Source: Psychrobacillus sp048572895
GTDB lineage: Bacteria > Bacillota > Bacilli > Bacillales_A > Planococcaceae
DNA length: 64,000 nt
Assembly: GCF_048572895.1 (NCBI RefSeq)
Contig: NZ_CP183878.1
Coordinates: 2,542,001 to 2,606,000, forward strand
Reading direction: 5' to 3'
Below are positions 53,252 through 61,346 of the stretch, one piece after another. Position numbers and translations under genes: made by a program. The notes beneath the pieces are model-generated. The model did no database searches. It was not told where the DNA came from and was given only the letters and a program-made list of their open reading frames with translations. Numbering within the stretch: the first letter of the stretch is position 1; the number at the start of each line of letters is the position of its first letter.

Positions 53252-53283
53252 CTAAAAAGTGGAAGGAGACTTCTCCTTCCACT
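53252..53283 (-). terminator. mgl terminator
   Basis: Perfect 12-bp stem AGTGGAAGGAGA (53258-53269) with 53272-53283, closed tightly; TTTTAG follows on the minus strand. Confidence 0.88.
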
Positions 53284-53285
53284 CT

Positions 53286-54473
53286 TTACATTTTAGCTAA
53301 TGCTTGCTGTAAATCTTCTACGATATCACTAGAATTCTCCAACCCGACGGAAAGTCTTAATAAGCCGCCTGTTATACCCATCTCTAATCGATCTTTTTCA
53401 GGTACAACTGAATGAGTCATTGTGTAGGGATGTTGGATCAGAGTTTCGGCATCTCCTAAACTAACTGCAATTTTTATCAGCTTAAGCTCATTCATAAGCT
53501 TTTGCGCCTGTTTCAATCCTCCTTTTATAGTAAAGGAAATTAGACCCCCACCAGCTTTCATCTGTTTCTTTGCCACATGATACCCTGGATTATCTACATC
53601 AAATGGATAATAAATATTTTCAACGGAGGTATGTGCCTTTAAAAAGTCAAATACTTTACTAGCATTTTCCGAATGTCTATCCATACGGATATGCAACGTT
53701 TTCAAACCGCGTATTAATAACCATGCATCAAACGGTGAAATGATACCACCAAAGTCTTTTTGAACAGTGCCGCGAATTGTATCCATTTCATTTTTATTTC
53801 TTCCAACTAGAATTCCTGCGATGACATCACCGTGTCCATTAATATATTTTGTGGCACTGTGAAGCACGAAATCTGCTCCTAGCTCAATCGGATTTTGTAA
53901 GTACGGTGAGGAGAATGTATTATCCACAATGACTGGGATGCTATGTTTCTTGGCAACTTTTGTAATTAGTTCAATATCTACAATTTCCATCGTTGGATTA
54001 ATAGGTGTTTCTATATATATACAACTAGTATTTGGTTTAATCGCATTTTCTATCTCTTCTTCAGTCAATAAAGCTTTTAAGTCATGTGAAATATTATACT
54101 TATCCTTCAATATTTTTAGCAGTCCGAACGTACAACCATAAATTCCTCTCGTGCAAAGAATATGATCACCTGACTTAGTAAGATGAACCAAAATACTACT
54201 TACAGCAGCCATACCTGAGCCAAATGCTAATGCACCTTCCCCTAACTCCATCATAGCCATCCGTTCTTCCAATACTTGTACCGTAGGGTTCCCTAATCGG
54301 GAGTAAACTCCACCCAGTTCTTCACCAGCAAATCTTCTTTCTCCTTGTTCTGCTGTGTCAAATGCGAATGTCGATGTCTGATAAAGTGGAACAGAAAGGC
54401 TATCATGGTGCTCAGCTGTTTTGTACCCCTTATGGATATACAATGTTTCTTTGGAAAACTTTGAATTACTCAT
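53286..54473 (-). CDS. mgl: Methionine gamma-lyase
   Basis: PLP enzyme of the Cys/Met metabolism family, 395 aa: L-methionine to methanethiol, 2-oxobutyrate and ammonia. Seen: YSRLGNPTVQVLEERMA, FGSGMAAVS, IYIETPINPT, VDNTFSSPYLQNP and the PLP Lys in HSATKYINGHGDVIAG. GIYGCTFGLL carries the Cys typical of methionine gamma-lyase rather than cystathionine enzymes. GGGGGTTATTTT precedes the ATG. A perfect cre lies 18 bases upstream. Confidence 0.9.
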   Translation of the reverse strand: MSNSKFSKETLYIHKGYKTAEHHDSLSVPLYQTSTFAFDTAEQGERRFAGEELGGVYSRLGNPTVQVLEERMAMMELGEGALAFGSGMAAVSSILVHLTKSGDHILCTRGIYGCTFGLLKILKDKYNISHDLKALLTEEEIENAIKPNTSCIYIETPINPTMEIVDIELITKVAKKHSIPVIVDNTFSSPYLQNPIELGADFVLHSATKYINGHGDVIAGILVGRNKNEMDTIRGTVQKDFGGIISPFDAWLLIRGLKTLHIRMDRHSENASKVFDFLKAHTSVENIYYPFDVDNPGYHVAKKQMKAGGGLISFTIKGGLKQAQKLMNELKLIKIAVSLGDAETLIQHPYTMTHSVVPEKDRLEMGITGGLLRLSVGLENSSDIVEDLQQALAKM

Positions 54474-54490
54474 AAAATAACCCCCTTTTT

Positions 54491-54504
54491 TGTAAACGCT
54501 TACA
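54491..54504 (-). promoter_or_regulatory. cre site at the mgl start
   Basis: Minus-strand TGTAAGCGTTTACA fits the CcpA consensus TGWAAGCGKTWNCA at every position. It begins about 18 bases upstream of the mgl ATG, just downstream of a TACACT that could serve as -10, a position suited to CcpA roadblock. Confidence 0.75.
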
Positions 54505-54529
54505 CTAAGTGTACTCGGAATTTTATAAA

Positions 54530-54566
54530 AAGAAAAGGCACCCCCTCAGGAAGAGTGAGATGCCTT
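54530..54566 (-). terminator. Possible dgcP terminator
   Basis: GGCATCTC pairs imperfectly with GAGGGGGTGCC, followed by TTTTCTTTTT on the minus strand. It overlaps the dgcP stop. Confidence 0.5.
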
Positions 54567-56408
54567 ATAAACGCAAAGTTGATTTTTACCATTATTTTTT
54601 GCTTTATACAATACAGTATCCGCATAGTGGAAAAGGTTATTAAAACTTAAATCATCACTTCGTTGCCAGTTTGATACACCAATCGAAACTGTGACAGATG
54701 GGTTGGTCTTCCCGGGAATGACCGTTAATAACTGTTCGCATACTTCTATACCTTGTTCTAGTGACATATGAGAGAAGTATAGGGCTAGCTCTTCCCCACC
54801 CCATCTTGCACTTATTCCTTTATTTTTTATCATTCCTTGTATAATTCTTGCTATTTGTTTTAAAATTTCATCTCCGATTTGATGGCCATGAGTATCATTT
54901 ACTCGTTTAAAATTATCAATATCAATAAGTACAAAGACACCTTGATCATCAGTTTCCATTGCCTTTTCAACAAATCTATCCAAGTAGTTTCTTGCAAAAA
55001 GATTTGTTAAATGATCTCGATCAACCATTTTTTGTAGCTTATTTCTTAAGGTTGAATTGCTAATGGCTAAAGACGAATGCTGTATCAAGGACTGCATTAA
55101 TTTATAATTGTCAAAAGAGAAATAATAGGGTTCCTTATGCATGATAATACTAAAACCAGTTATATTACTTTGCTCTTTTAAAGGAATGGCCACCAAAGAG
55201 CGGTATTCATATTTTAAATCTGTTAACCGATTAGAATCGGCAACAAATAAAGAATCTTTATTCGTTTTAAAGTGGTTCGTGACATATTGAGTATATAGCT
55301 GCCCATCCATAGTATGAAATAACTCCGTACTTGCTGGTGAAATTTTATATTCATCATTTTCTATAAATACAAAGCCTACGTGCTCAGGTTTGAAAAACTT
55401 CATTAACTGATTTCGTAAAAAGATAACCATCTCATCTAATGACAAATTCATATTCAACTTATGCGACGTTTCGTTAATTAATTGTAAATCGGATACCAAT
55501 CGATGAGATTGAATATATAACTTAGCATTTTCCAAAGCATTGCCCGCAGCTGCAGCTAGTAAAATCGCAAATTCTTTTTGCCTAATCGAAAATAAGTAAT
55601 CTAGCGGGGCAGAAATTTGCAATATACCATAGATTCCTTGTTTTCCAATGATTGGAATATTTAGCAATCGAACACCTAAGTCTTGAGCCAATTCAGTCGT
55701 TATTTCACCGGAGACATAGGCCTCGACCGTAGTATTTCTTTCTGTAGTATAATCGAATAACTTATATGGAACAGATGTTTTACGATCTTGATCATTTGAT
55801 AAGATAAGTATGGACTTGAATTTCGGGAAAGCTATTTGGATCGAATGTAATGTTCCCTCTAATATTTGACCTATATCTAATGTTGAATTAAACATTTTCG
55901 TTACATTAAACAAATTTCGATACTGGTTCTCTTGCTGTGTTAAATAAACCGACTTTTTAATAGTTTTAACTAATTTAGTAATTGTTATTATAAATTCGTC
56001 TAGTTGAGGTGTTTGTGAAAACTCTTTCCATTTATCTGTGGATTCCATTATGATTAATCCTAATGGCTGTAATTCCACATCTCTTAATAATAATGCTACG
56101 TCATTATCGGAAGAATGTTTTACTTGAAGTGTGTGCACATCGATAAAGTCTTTATCATAGAAAAACGTTTCAATCTCTGACCATTTAATAGCATTGAGCT
56201 TTTTCGTAAATGAATGATTCCATGAAAGTTGCAGAAAAGTTTCTGCATCGTATATAAAATATTTTGCTTGCTGTATGTCAAAAAAATCAAATAAAATTCC
56301 TTGCAAGTCTTCGAACCATTTAATACTCGATTCATGTGTGAATACGTTTTCATTCCAAATATCTAGAATACTACTTTTTAGATGGGTAATCTTATCTGCG
56401 CTTTCCAT
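54546..56408 (-). CDS. dgcP: GAF-GGDEF diguanylate cyclase, DgcP-like
   Basis: 620 aa. An N-terminal sensory region and two GAF-like domains (about 160-300 and 305-450) are followed by a GGDEF domain (about 460-620) with DHLTNLFARNYLD, FVLIDIDNFKRVNDTHGHQIGDE and the active-site loop RWGGEELALYF (GGEEL). It should make c-di-GMP. The inhibitory RxxD site is absent (KNKG in its place). In B. subtilis DgcP (YtrP) also sits by rpsD. AGAGGTGAAGTA places the start at MESADK; a GTG 16 codons earlier has no site. Confidence 0.88.
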   Translation of the reverse strand: MESADKITHLKSSILDIWNENVFTHESSIKWFEDLQGILFDFFDIQQAKYFIYDAETFLQLSWNHSFTKKLNAIKWSEIETFFYDKDFIDVHTLQVKHSSDNDVALLLRDVELQPLGLIIMESTDKWKEFSQTPQLDEFIITITKLVKTIKKSVYLTQQENQYRNLFNVTKMFNSTLDIGQILEGTLHSIQIAFPKFKSILILSNDQDRKTSVPYKLFDYTTERNTTVEAYVSGEITTELAQDLGVRLLNIPIIGKQGIYGILQISAPLDYLFSIRQKEFAILLAAAAGNALENAKLYIQSHRLVSDLQLINETSHKLNMNLSLDEMVIFLRNQLMKFFKPEHVGFVFIENDEYKISPASTELFHTMDGQLYTQYVTNHFKTNKDSLFVADSNRLTDLKYEYRSLVAIPLKEQSNITGFSIIMHKEPYYFSFDNYKLMQSLIQHSSLAISNSTLRNKLQKMVDRDHLTNLFARNYLDRFVEKAMETDDQGVFVLIDIDNFKRVNDTHGHQIGDEILKQIARIIQGMIKNKGISARWGGEELALYFSHMSLEQGIEVCEQLLTVIPGKTNPSVTVSIGVSNWQRSDDLSFNNLFHYADTVLYKAKNNGKNQLCVYKASHSS

Positions 56409-56549
56409 TACTTCACCTCTCAAGCTTTCCAAGAGTGACTGCGGTACTTTTGTCACTGTAATGAATAATTCAATATAACTATATTTTATCCTATTTATCC
56501 ATTCTCTGTCTATCGTATTTTTGTAATTATTTTTGAACTAGAATATCAT

Positions 56550-56578
56550 TTGACTTTTACTATATATAAAGATACAAT
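56550..56578 (+). promoter_or_regulatory. rpsD sigma-A promoter
   Basis: TTGACT (56550-56555), 17-base spacer, TACAAT (56573-56578). The start would be near 56585, giving a leader of about 190 bases. Confidence 0.85.
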
Positions 56579-56584
56579 GAAATT

Positions 56585-56772
56585 TGTGTAAAATAAATGC
56601 AGCAGTTGTATGGCCTAGATTGCTCATTTTGTTCCTCTATACTATAGATGGTGTATCCCGTAACCCTCGGCTGCTAGGGCGATGATACATGAAAACAAAA
56701 TGTCTGCTAGTCTGAATACATCTGGTCTTATTTTACAACAAAAATAAAACCAACATAGAGGAGGAGACATAT
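56585..56772 (+). promoter_or_regulatory. Structured rpsD leader (probable S4 autoregulation)
   Basis: Nested stems: CATTTTGTT (56625-56633) with AACAAAATG (56694-56702); TGTATC (56652-56657) with GATACA (56684-56689); CCCT (56664-56667) with AGGG (56676-56679). S4 represses its own mRNA through a structured leader in B. subtilis, so the same is inferred here. A TAGAGGAGGAG site ends the leader. Confidence 0.65.
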
Positions 56773-57375
56773 ATGTCTCGTTATACAGGTCCATCATGGA
56801 AATTATCACGTCGTCTTGGTATTTCACTAAGCGGTACTGGTAAAGAATTAGAAAAACGCCCTTACGCACCAGGACAACACGGTCCTAACCAACGCAAAAA
56901 ATTAACTGAGTACGGTCTTCAATTACAAGAAAAACAAAAACTTCGTCACACTTATGGTGTAAACGAACGTCAATTCCGTACATTATTTGATAAAGCTGGT
57001 AAAATGCCTGGTAAACATGGTGAAAACTTCATGATTCTTCTTGAAACTCGCCTTGATAACATTGTATACCGTTTAGGTCTTGCTCGTACACGTCGTGGAG
57101 CACGTCAATTAGTAAACCACGGTCACGTTATGGTTGATGGTAAACGTGTTGATATTCCTTCATTCCGTCTAAAAGCAGGTCAAGAAATTTCTCTTCGTGA
57201 AAAATCTCAAAACCTTGACGTTGTAAACGAATCTATGGAAGTTAATAACTTCGTTCCAGAATATTTAACTTTTAACGCAGACAACAAAGTAGGTACTTTC
57301 GTTCGTAATCCAGAACGTGGAGAACTAGCTGCAGAAATCAATGAAGCTCTTATCGTTGAGTACTACTCTCGTTAA
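56773..57375 (+). CDS. rpsD: 30S ribosomal protein S4
   Basis: 200 aa primary 16S rRNA-binding protein that nucleates 30S assembly. It starts MSRYTGPSWKLSRRLGISLSG and the S4 RNA-binding domain covers about 92-152 (RLDNIVYRLGLARTRRGARQLVNHGHVMVDG). It lacks the four-Cys zinc cluster, the C-minus form common in Bacillus. Highly expressed codon use (frequent CGT, GGT). Monocistronic, with its own promoter and terminator. Confidence 0.98.
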   Translation: MSRYTGPSWKLSRRLGISLSGTGKELEKRPYAPGQHGPNQRKKLTEYGLQLQEKQKLRHTYGVNERQFRTLFDKAGKMPGKHGENFMILLETRLDNIVYRLGLARTRRGARQLVNHGHVMVDGKRVDIPSFRLKAGQEISLREKSQNLDVVNESMEVNNFVPEYLTFNADNKVGTFVRNPERGELAAEINEALIVEYYSR

Positions 57376-57402
57376 TATTATTGCTCTGCAAAGAGTAATA
57401 TT

Positions 57403-57449
57403 AAAAGCCTTTGAAACCCTTATAATTCACGGTTTCGAGGCTTTTTTTA
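57403..57449 (+). terminator. rpsD terminator
   Basis: AAAAGCCT.TGAAACC pairs with GGTTTC.AGGCTTTT (57431 onward), then more T. A second hairpin (TAATATTA..CTCT / AGAG..TAATATTA, 57373-57402) precedes it. Confidence 0.9.
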
Positions 57450-57498
57450 TAGCAAGTATTTTAACTGTCTCTTAGCTTAGGTGCGACTCTACACGATG

Positions 57499-57987
57499 TT
57501 ACACTCTATTTGTGTTTATAGGTTGCCTATGCTTAAAATTTCTTAACCATATTAAAGCAGCAACAGCTAAACATATAAGTCCACTTACTAAAGTAATCCA
57601 GGAAAAAATCATTCCGCCAATTGTTGATGAATTAAATATTATACCACTCAGTAATATCATAATAGAACCTATTAATCCCCAAAATCCTAAAGTCCATTTA
57701 GACTCACATTTTATTAAACAATAACCAACTATACCCAGAATGTAGAAAATACTAAGTATCATAATAGCGGGAAAAAGGGGTTGAAATTTAGCTGCATAAA
57801 CAAAATAATCCAGTTGGCTAATTTCACTACCATTCAAAATTTCAATGTTAAATAATTTAGTAAATGGCGTTGAATACCTCCATTCCAAAGAGTTATAAGT
57901 TATCGTACTCCCTTCATACCAAGCAATAATTGTGGATACCACTAAAGTAAAGGTTCCAACTATGAGTTGTAATGCATACTTAAACAA
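57499..57987 (-). CDS. Four-helix membrane protein (DUF4306-like)
   Basis: 162 aa. Hydrophobic helices at about 5-23, 70-91, 99-118 and 124-145, with an outside loop after helix 1 containing WYEGS. This resembles DUF4306 proteins of Bacillus; function unknown. TTG start behind TAGGAGGGTGAAAA. Below it, towards rpsD, the genes converge. Confidence 0.65.
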   Translation of the reverse strand: MFKYALQLIVGTFTLVVSTIIAWYEGSTITYNSLEWRYSTPFTKLFNIEILNGSEISQLDYFVYAAKFQPLFPAIMILSIFYILGIVGYCLIKCESKWTLGFWGLIGSIMILLSGIIFNSSTIGGMIFSWITLVSGLICLAVAALIWLRNFKHRQPINTNRV

Positions 57988-58151
57988 TTTTCACCCTCCT
58001 AACAACTTCAACTTTATTACCAGTATTTAGTTAATTATTATCACAAGATCACGAATCACATAGAAATTTCAATATTTTATATAGCTTCCCATTTATGAAT
58101 ACTGATGTATAAGGACAAGAGTTATTAACTTCGCGGAACCATTATTGCTCT

Positions 58152-58781
58152 TTATAATACCTTCTTACATTTTATAACTATAAAATTTATTGAAGGTTTA
58201 TTTTTCATGTCCTTACTTGGCTCATCGATTTCTGTAAACTCCACCAGTCCATGTTTTTCAAATTCTTGTTTTATGGAGTCGGAATCATAAAAAAACATTT
58301 TTACATCTTCCATTATCTCGAAATAGTCTTTATCCAATTGTTTTCCTTTACCAAACATTGGAGCTTTTTTTGAAACAGTGGTCAAAATCATATATCCATT
58401 TGGCTTTAACTGATCATAGCAATCCTTTAAAAACTTTTCTCTCTCCTCATTATTCAATAAACGAAGAAGTGCATGAGAAAATATACCGTCATAAAGTTTG
58501 TTATCAAAAGGCATGTCAGATACTGAACCATGAAATATGTTTATATCAAGCTCATTTTGTCTCGCCAAATCAATCGCTGTTTTTGATATTTCGATACCTG
58601 TCACATTTAACCCATTATCAATAAAAACCTTTGCATTTCTACCATATCCAATACCCGGCACTAGTATATCCCTCACATTTTTTTCGAGGAAAAAATTCTT
58701 TGTTAAGATTGCAGAATCTGTAGGTTCAAATCCCCATATCGCTTGTTTTTCTATAAAACTTGATTCCCAGAATTCCAGTAT
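58152..58781 (-). CDS. SAM-dependent methyltransferase with ATA start
   Basis: Class I methyltransferase. Counted from a GTG at 58676 it would begin at MRDILVPGIGYGRN, inside motif I. The frame stays open upstream and encodes ILEFWESSFIEKQAIWGF then EPTDSAILTKNFFLEKN, the normal N-terminus of this family. AAAGGAG sits six bases ahead of ATA CTG, exactly where an ATG would be expected; there is no ATG/GTG/TTG there. So the gene (209 codons) uses ATA or CTG, or has just lost its start. Other motifs: VTGIEISKTAID, DGIFSHALLRLL, LKPNGYMILTT. Confidence 0.65.
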   Translation of the reverse strand: MLEFWESSFIEKQAIWGFEPTDSAILTKNFFLEKNVRDILVPGIGYGRNAKVFIDNGLNVTGIEISKTAIDLARQNELDINIFHGSVSDMPFDNKLYDGIFSHALLRLLNNEEREKFLKDCYDQLKPNGYMILTTVSKKAPMFGKGKQLDKDYFEIMEDVKMFFYDSDSIKQEFEKHGLVEFTEIDEPSKDMKNKPSINFIVIKCKKVL

Positions 58782-58885
58782 TTCTCTCTCCTTTATGTTT
58801 TATTTTAACTTTGTTAGGTTGCTTGACGTTATTGTTTGTTTTTAATTCACCGTTTCTTAATGTTACTATAAATTATACGACAAAT

Positions 58886-58924
58886 AAGATATCAATTCTC
58901 CCCGTTTGAGGGAATTGATATCTT
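58886..58924 (-). terminator. Hairpin between the DUF3006 gene and the methyltransferase gene
   Basis: AAGATATCAATTC (58886-58898) pairs with GAATTGATATCTT (58912-58924). A modest T-rich tract (TTATTTG) follows on the minus strand. Otherwise 58782-59069 holds nothing that I recognise. Confidence 0.6.
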
Positions 58925-59069
58925 TACTTCAAAGGAATTTTTTCAGTGCTCTCAAGAAATTTGAGAGATACTTGTTTCCTCTCTTTATAACTTAAAGGTG
59001 TTTAGCTTTCTATTTCTATCACACCAAATGTTTACGCTTCCACAACTAGCTTTAATTTAAGTTCAATAG

Positions 59070-59318
59070 TTAACTTTTTTTCATATTTTCTATTAAGTCC
59101 AATAATCTTTGTTTCGTATTATCTGCTTCTTCTTCTAGGAGTTTAAAATTATAGCCAGATTTATCTGCATTAATTTCTACTTCCAATAAATCTCCCGCTT
59201 TCGCATCTACCGTAAATTTATCTTTTAAGATGACTAGTTTATTTGCTTTATTATCCTTTTCAAATAAAACAACAAAAAAATCATCAAAATGATGTAATAC
59301 ATATCTCTTTACACTCAC
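59070..59318 (-). CDS. DUF3006 family small protein
   Basis: 82 aa acidic/basic beta-rich protein (VLHHFDDFFVVLFEKD, then GDLLEVEI and a helical tail EEADNTKQRLLDLIENMKKS). It fits the small DUF3006 family of Firmicutes, function unknown. GTG start behind GAGGGGACGTTAGCA. Confidence 0.65.
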   Translation of the reverse strand: MSVKRYVLHHFDDFFVVLFEKDNKANKLVILKDKFTVDAKAGDLLEVEINADKSGYNFKLLEEEADNTKQRLLDLIENMKKS

Positions 59319-59517
59319 TGCTAACGTCCCCTCAATCCAATAATAAAAAAATTATGTTTTAAACCCAAACTTTTGTCCTAAGTATCATTTTAACCTATTT
59401 CATGTTCTTTTTTAACTAATAATATTTTCTTTTTTCATCTTCTTGTTAAATTTGTGACTATTTAAACAAAACTTGTTAATACTAACGAGGAACTTTTAAG
59501 AAATGGGAGGGTTTTAT

Positions 59518-59679
59518 TTGAAAACGGATAAATCGTTTAATTCACCTAATAAGAAGAAAGATAATGTTACAGGCGAAAATTATCTTGAGTATCAAAAGCT
59601 AGATGAACAGCAGAAGAAACAGCTTCATGTAAAAGATGGTCAAAATAATCATCATATAGATGAGCGTGGCGGTTTTTAA
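59518..59679 (+). CDS. 53-residue charged small protein
   Basis: MKTDKSFNSPNKKKDN then VTGENYLEYQKLDEQQ, KKQLHVKDGQNNHHID and ERGGF. Very hydrophilic, no membrane segment, low complexity in Lys/Asn/Gln. The TTG start lies 6 bases behind GGGAGGG, and a strong terminator follows 18 bases after the stop. Not recognised; small spore or stress proteins often look like this, but that is only a suggestion. Confidence 0.65.
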   Translation: MKTDKSFNSPNKKKDNVTGENYLEYQKLDEQQKKQLHVKDGQNNHHIDERGGF

Positions 59680-59697
59680 TAACCCATTTTGTTCTTA

Positions 59698-59739
59698 AAA
59701 AGCTACTTCCCATTATAGTATTGGGAAGTAGCTTTTATC
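59698..59739. terminator. Shared terminator of the small protein gene and tyrS
   Basis: A perfect 15-bp stem, AAAAGCTACTTCCCA (59698-59712) with 59722-59736, flanked by A and T runs, so it works in both directions. Confidence 0.93.
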
Positions 59740-61002
59740 TTATACAAACTTAATCATTTTATAATTTTTCTTACCACGACGCATAATCATAAACTCATCT
59801 TCTAAGCGATCTGCTCCACTTACTACATATGCAACATCTGTGATTTTTTCTCCATTAATAGAAATTGCACCATTGGTTACATCTTCACGTGCCTGGCGTT
59901 TAGATGGTGATACTGTTGCCTCCACTATGAAGTCTACAATATTTTTTTCTTCTTTAGCCATCTCAACAGATGGTACATCTTTAAATGCATCTTTCATTTC
60001 TTCTGCAGTCAAAGCTTTCAAATTCCCACTAAACAATGCCTGGGAAATTCTTATAGCTTGGTCTAACGCATATTGCCCATGGATGAGGCGAGTCATTTCT
60101 TCTGCTAAAGTAATTTGTGCTTTTCTTAAATGTGGCTCATTTTCAACTGTAACTTCTAAAGCCTCAATTTCCGCACGCTCTAAGAAAGTAAAAATTTTCA
60201 AGTACTTAATAACGTCTGAGTCTGCTGTATTAATCCAAAACTGATAAAATTCGTATGGCGATGTCTTCTTCGCATCTAACCAAACAGAACCAGATGCAGA
60301 CTTACCGAATTTTGTTCCATCCGCTTTTGTTACTAACGGAATTGTGATACCATAAGCCTTTGTATTATCATCATGTGTTTTACGTATCACTTCTAAACCA
60401 GTAGTAATATTCCCCCACTGATCAGATCCCCCAACTTGAACTCGACATCCAAAATGATCATATAAATGATTAAAATCAATTCCTTGAATTAGCGTATACG
60501 CAAACTCAGTGAAAGAAAGCCCTGTATCTAATCGAGAAGCAATAGAATCTTTCCCAAGCATATAGTTGATGTTAATCAGTTTTCCAAAATCACGTAGGAA
60601 TTCAATCACATCCATAGAGCCAATCCACTCTCGGTTATTCACCATTTGTGCACCGTTTTCGGTATCAAAATCAAAAATTTGTTCCATTTGTTTTTTTATA
60701 CCTTGAACATTCAAATCAATCTGTTCCGTTGTTTGTAATTGACGCTCTTCTGAACGCCCCGAAGGATCCCCAATCATTCCTGTTGCTCCACCAACTAGAA
60801 GAATCGGTCTATGTCCGTGCATTTGAAAGCGTCTTAGCGTTAACAACGGAACAATATGTCCAATATGCATACTATCTGCTGTCGGATCTACCCCACAGTA
60901 CAACGAAACTTTTTCCTCACTTAGAAGCTGCTCCATACCTTCAGCATCTGTTTGTTGGTATAAAAGACCTCTCCAAGCTAAATCATCCAATAAATTCGTC
61001 AT
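59740..61002 (-). CDS. tyrS: Tyrosyl-tRNA synthetase
   Basis: 420 aa class I synthetase. The HIGH-like HIGHIVPL lies in DPTADSMHIGHIVPLL, GGATGMIGDPSGR follows, and YTLIQGIDFNHLYD and the KFGKS loop (GTKFGKSASGSVWLD) complete the site. The C-terminal S4-like domain (about 350-420) has SKRQAREDVTNGAISINGEK. Expression is controlled by the tyrosine T-box in its leader. AGGAGGTAGTATTA precedes the ATG. Confidence 0.98.
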   Translation of the reverse strand: MTNLLDDLAWRGLLYQQTDAEGMEQLLSEEKVSLYCGVDPTADSMHIGHIVPLLTLRRFQMHGHRPILLVGGATGMIGDPSGRSEERQLQTTEQIDLNVQGIKKQMEQIFDFDTENGAQMVNNREWIGSMDVIEFLRDFGKLININYMLGKDSIASRLDTGLSFTEFAYTLIQGIDFNHLYDHFGCRVQVGGSDQWGNITTGLEVIRKTHDDNTKAYGITIPLVTKADGTKFGKSASGSVWLDAKKTSPYEFYQFWINTADSDVIKYLKIFTFLERAEIEALEVTVENEPHLRKAQITLAEEMTRLIHGQYALDQAIRISQALFSGNLKALTAEEMKDAFKDVPSVEMAKEEKNIVDFIVEATVSPSKRQAREDVTNGAISINGEKITDVAYVVSGADRLEDEFMIMRRGKKNYKMIKFV

Positions 61003-61017
61003 TAATACTACCTCCTC

Positions 61018-61249
61018 AAAATAAAAAAGTCCCTACATGATAAATAATCATGCAGGGACGCTTAATCAATTAGCGCGGTACCACCCAGCTTGAAGGATTT
61101 ACTCCTTCCGCTTCAATCACCGTATCGTTGTGAGTACGTTTAACTCCAAGCCTGTAATTCGTTTTTATACACTGACTAGCTCTCACCAACCGCTAGCTCT
61201 CTTCACAGTATGCATAAATACTACTTCGGACTTTTCTTCGTTAAAATAT
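61018..61249 (-). promoter_or_regulatory. Tyrosine T-box riboswitch leader of tyrS
   Basis: The T-box sequence GGGTGGTACCGCG is at 61074-61086. The terminator arms 61029-61040 and 61048-61059 are followed by T6. Upstream, a GGTTGGTGAGAG element and a specifier region GAATTACAGG with the Tyr codon TAC agree with the gene. Uncharged tRNA-Tyr would favour the antiterminator. Confidence 0.95.
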
Positions 61250-61255
61250 ATACCT

Positions 61256-61283
61256 ATTTTACCTAATCTACGTTGTATGTCAA
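61256..61283 (-). promoter_or_regulatory. tyrS sigma-A promoter
   Basis: Consensus TTGACA (61278-61283), 16-base spacer, TAAAAT (61256-61261), directly ahead of the T-box leader. Confidence 0.8.
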
Positions 61284-61310
61284 TAACTATCGTCTTACAA
61301 TATATGCTTA

Positions 61311-61319
61311 TGGTATAAT
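61311..61319 (+). promoter_or_regulatory. Extended -10 promoter of the penicillin-binding protein gene
   Basis: TGGTATAAT: perfect -10 with the upstream TG of an extended element. No clear -35 at 17 bases. It diverges from the tyrS promoter 28 bases away. Confidence 0.6.
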
Positions 61320-61346
61320 AATTCATGATTTAGGGGGGAGAATTGA

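Noticed and set aside
56642..56869. Minus-strand frame across the rpsD leader
   Set aside because: It is antisense to the rpsD leader and start, has no ribosome site and no recognisable domain.
58152..58676. Methyltransferase starting at the GTG at 58676
   Set aside because: This would cut the protein inside motif I, has no ribosome site, and ignores a well-formed N-terminus encoded upstream in the same frame.
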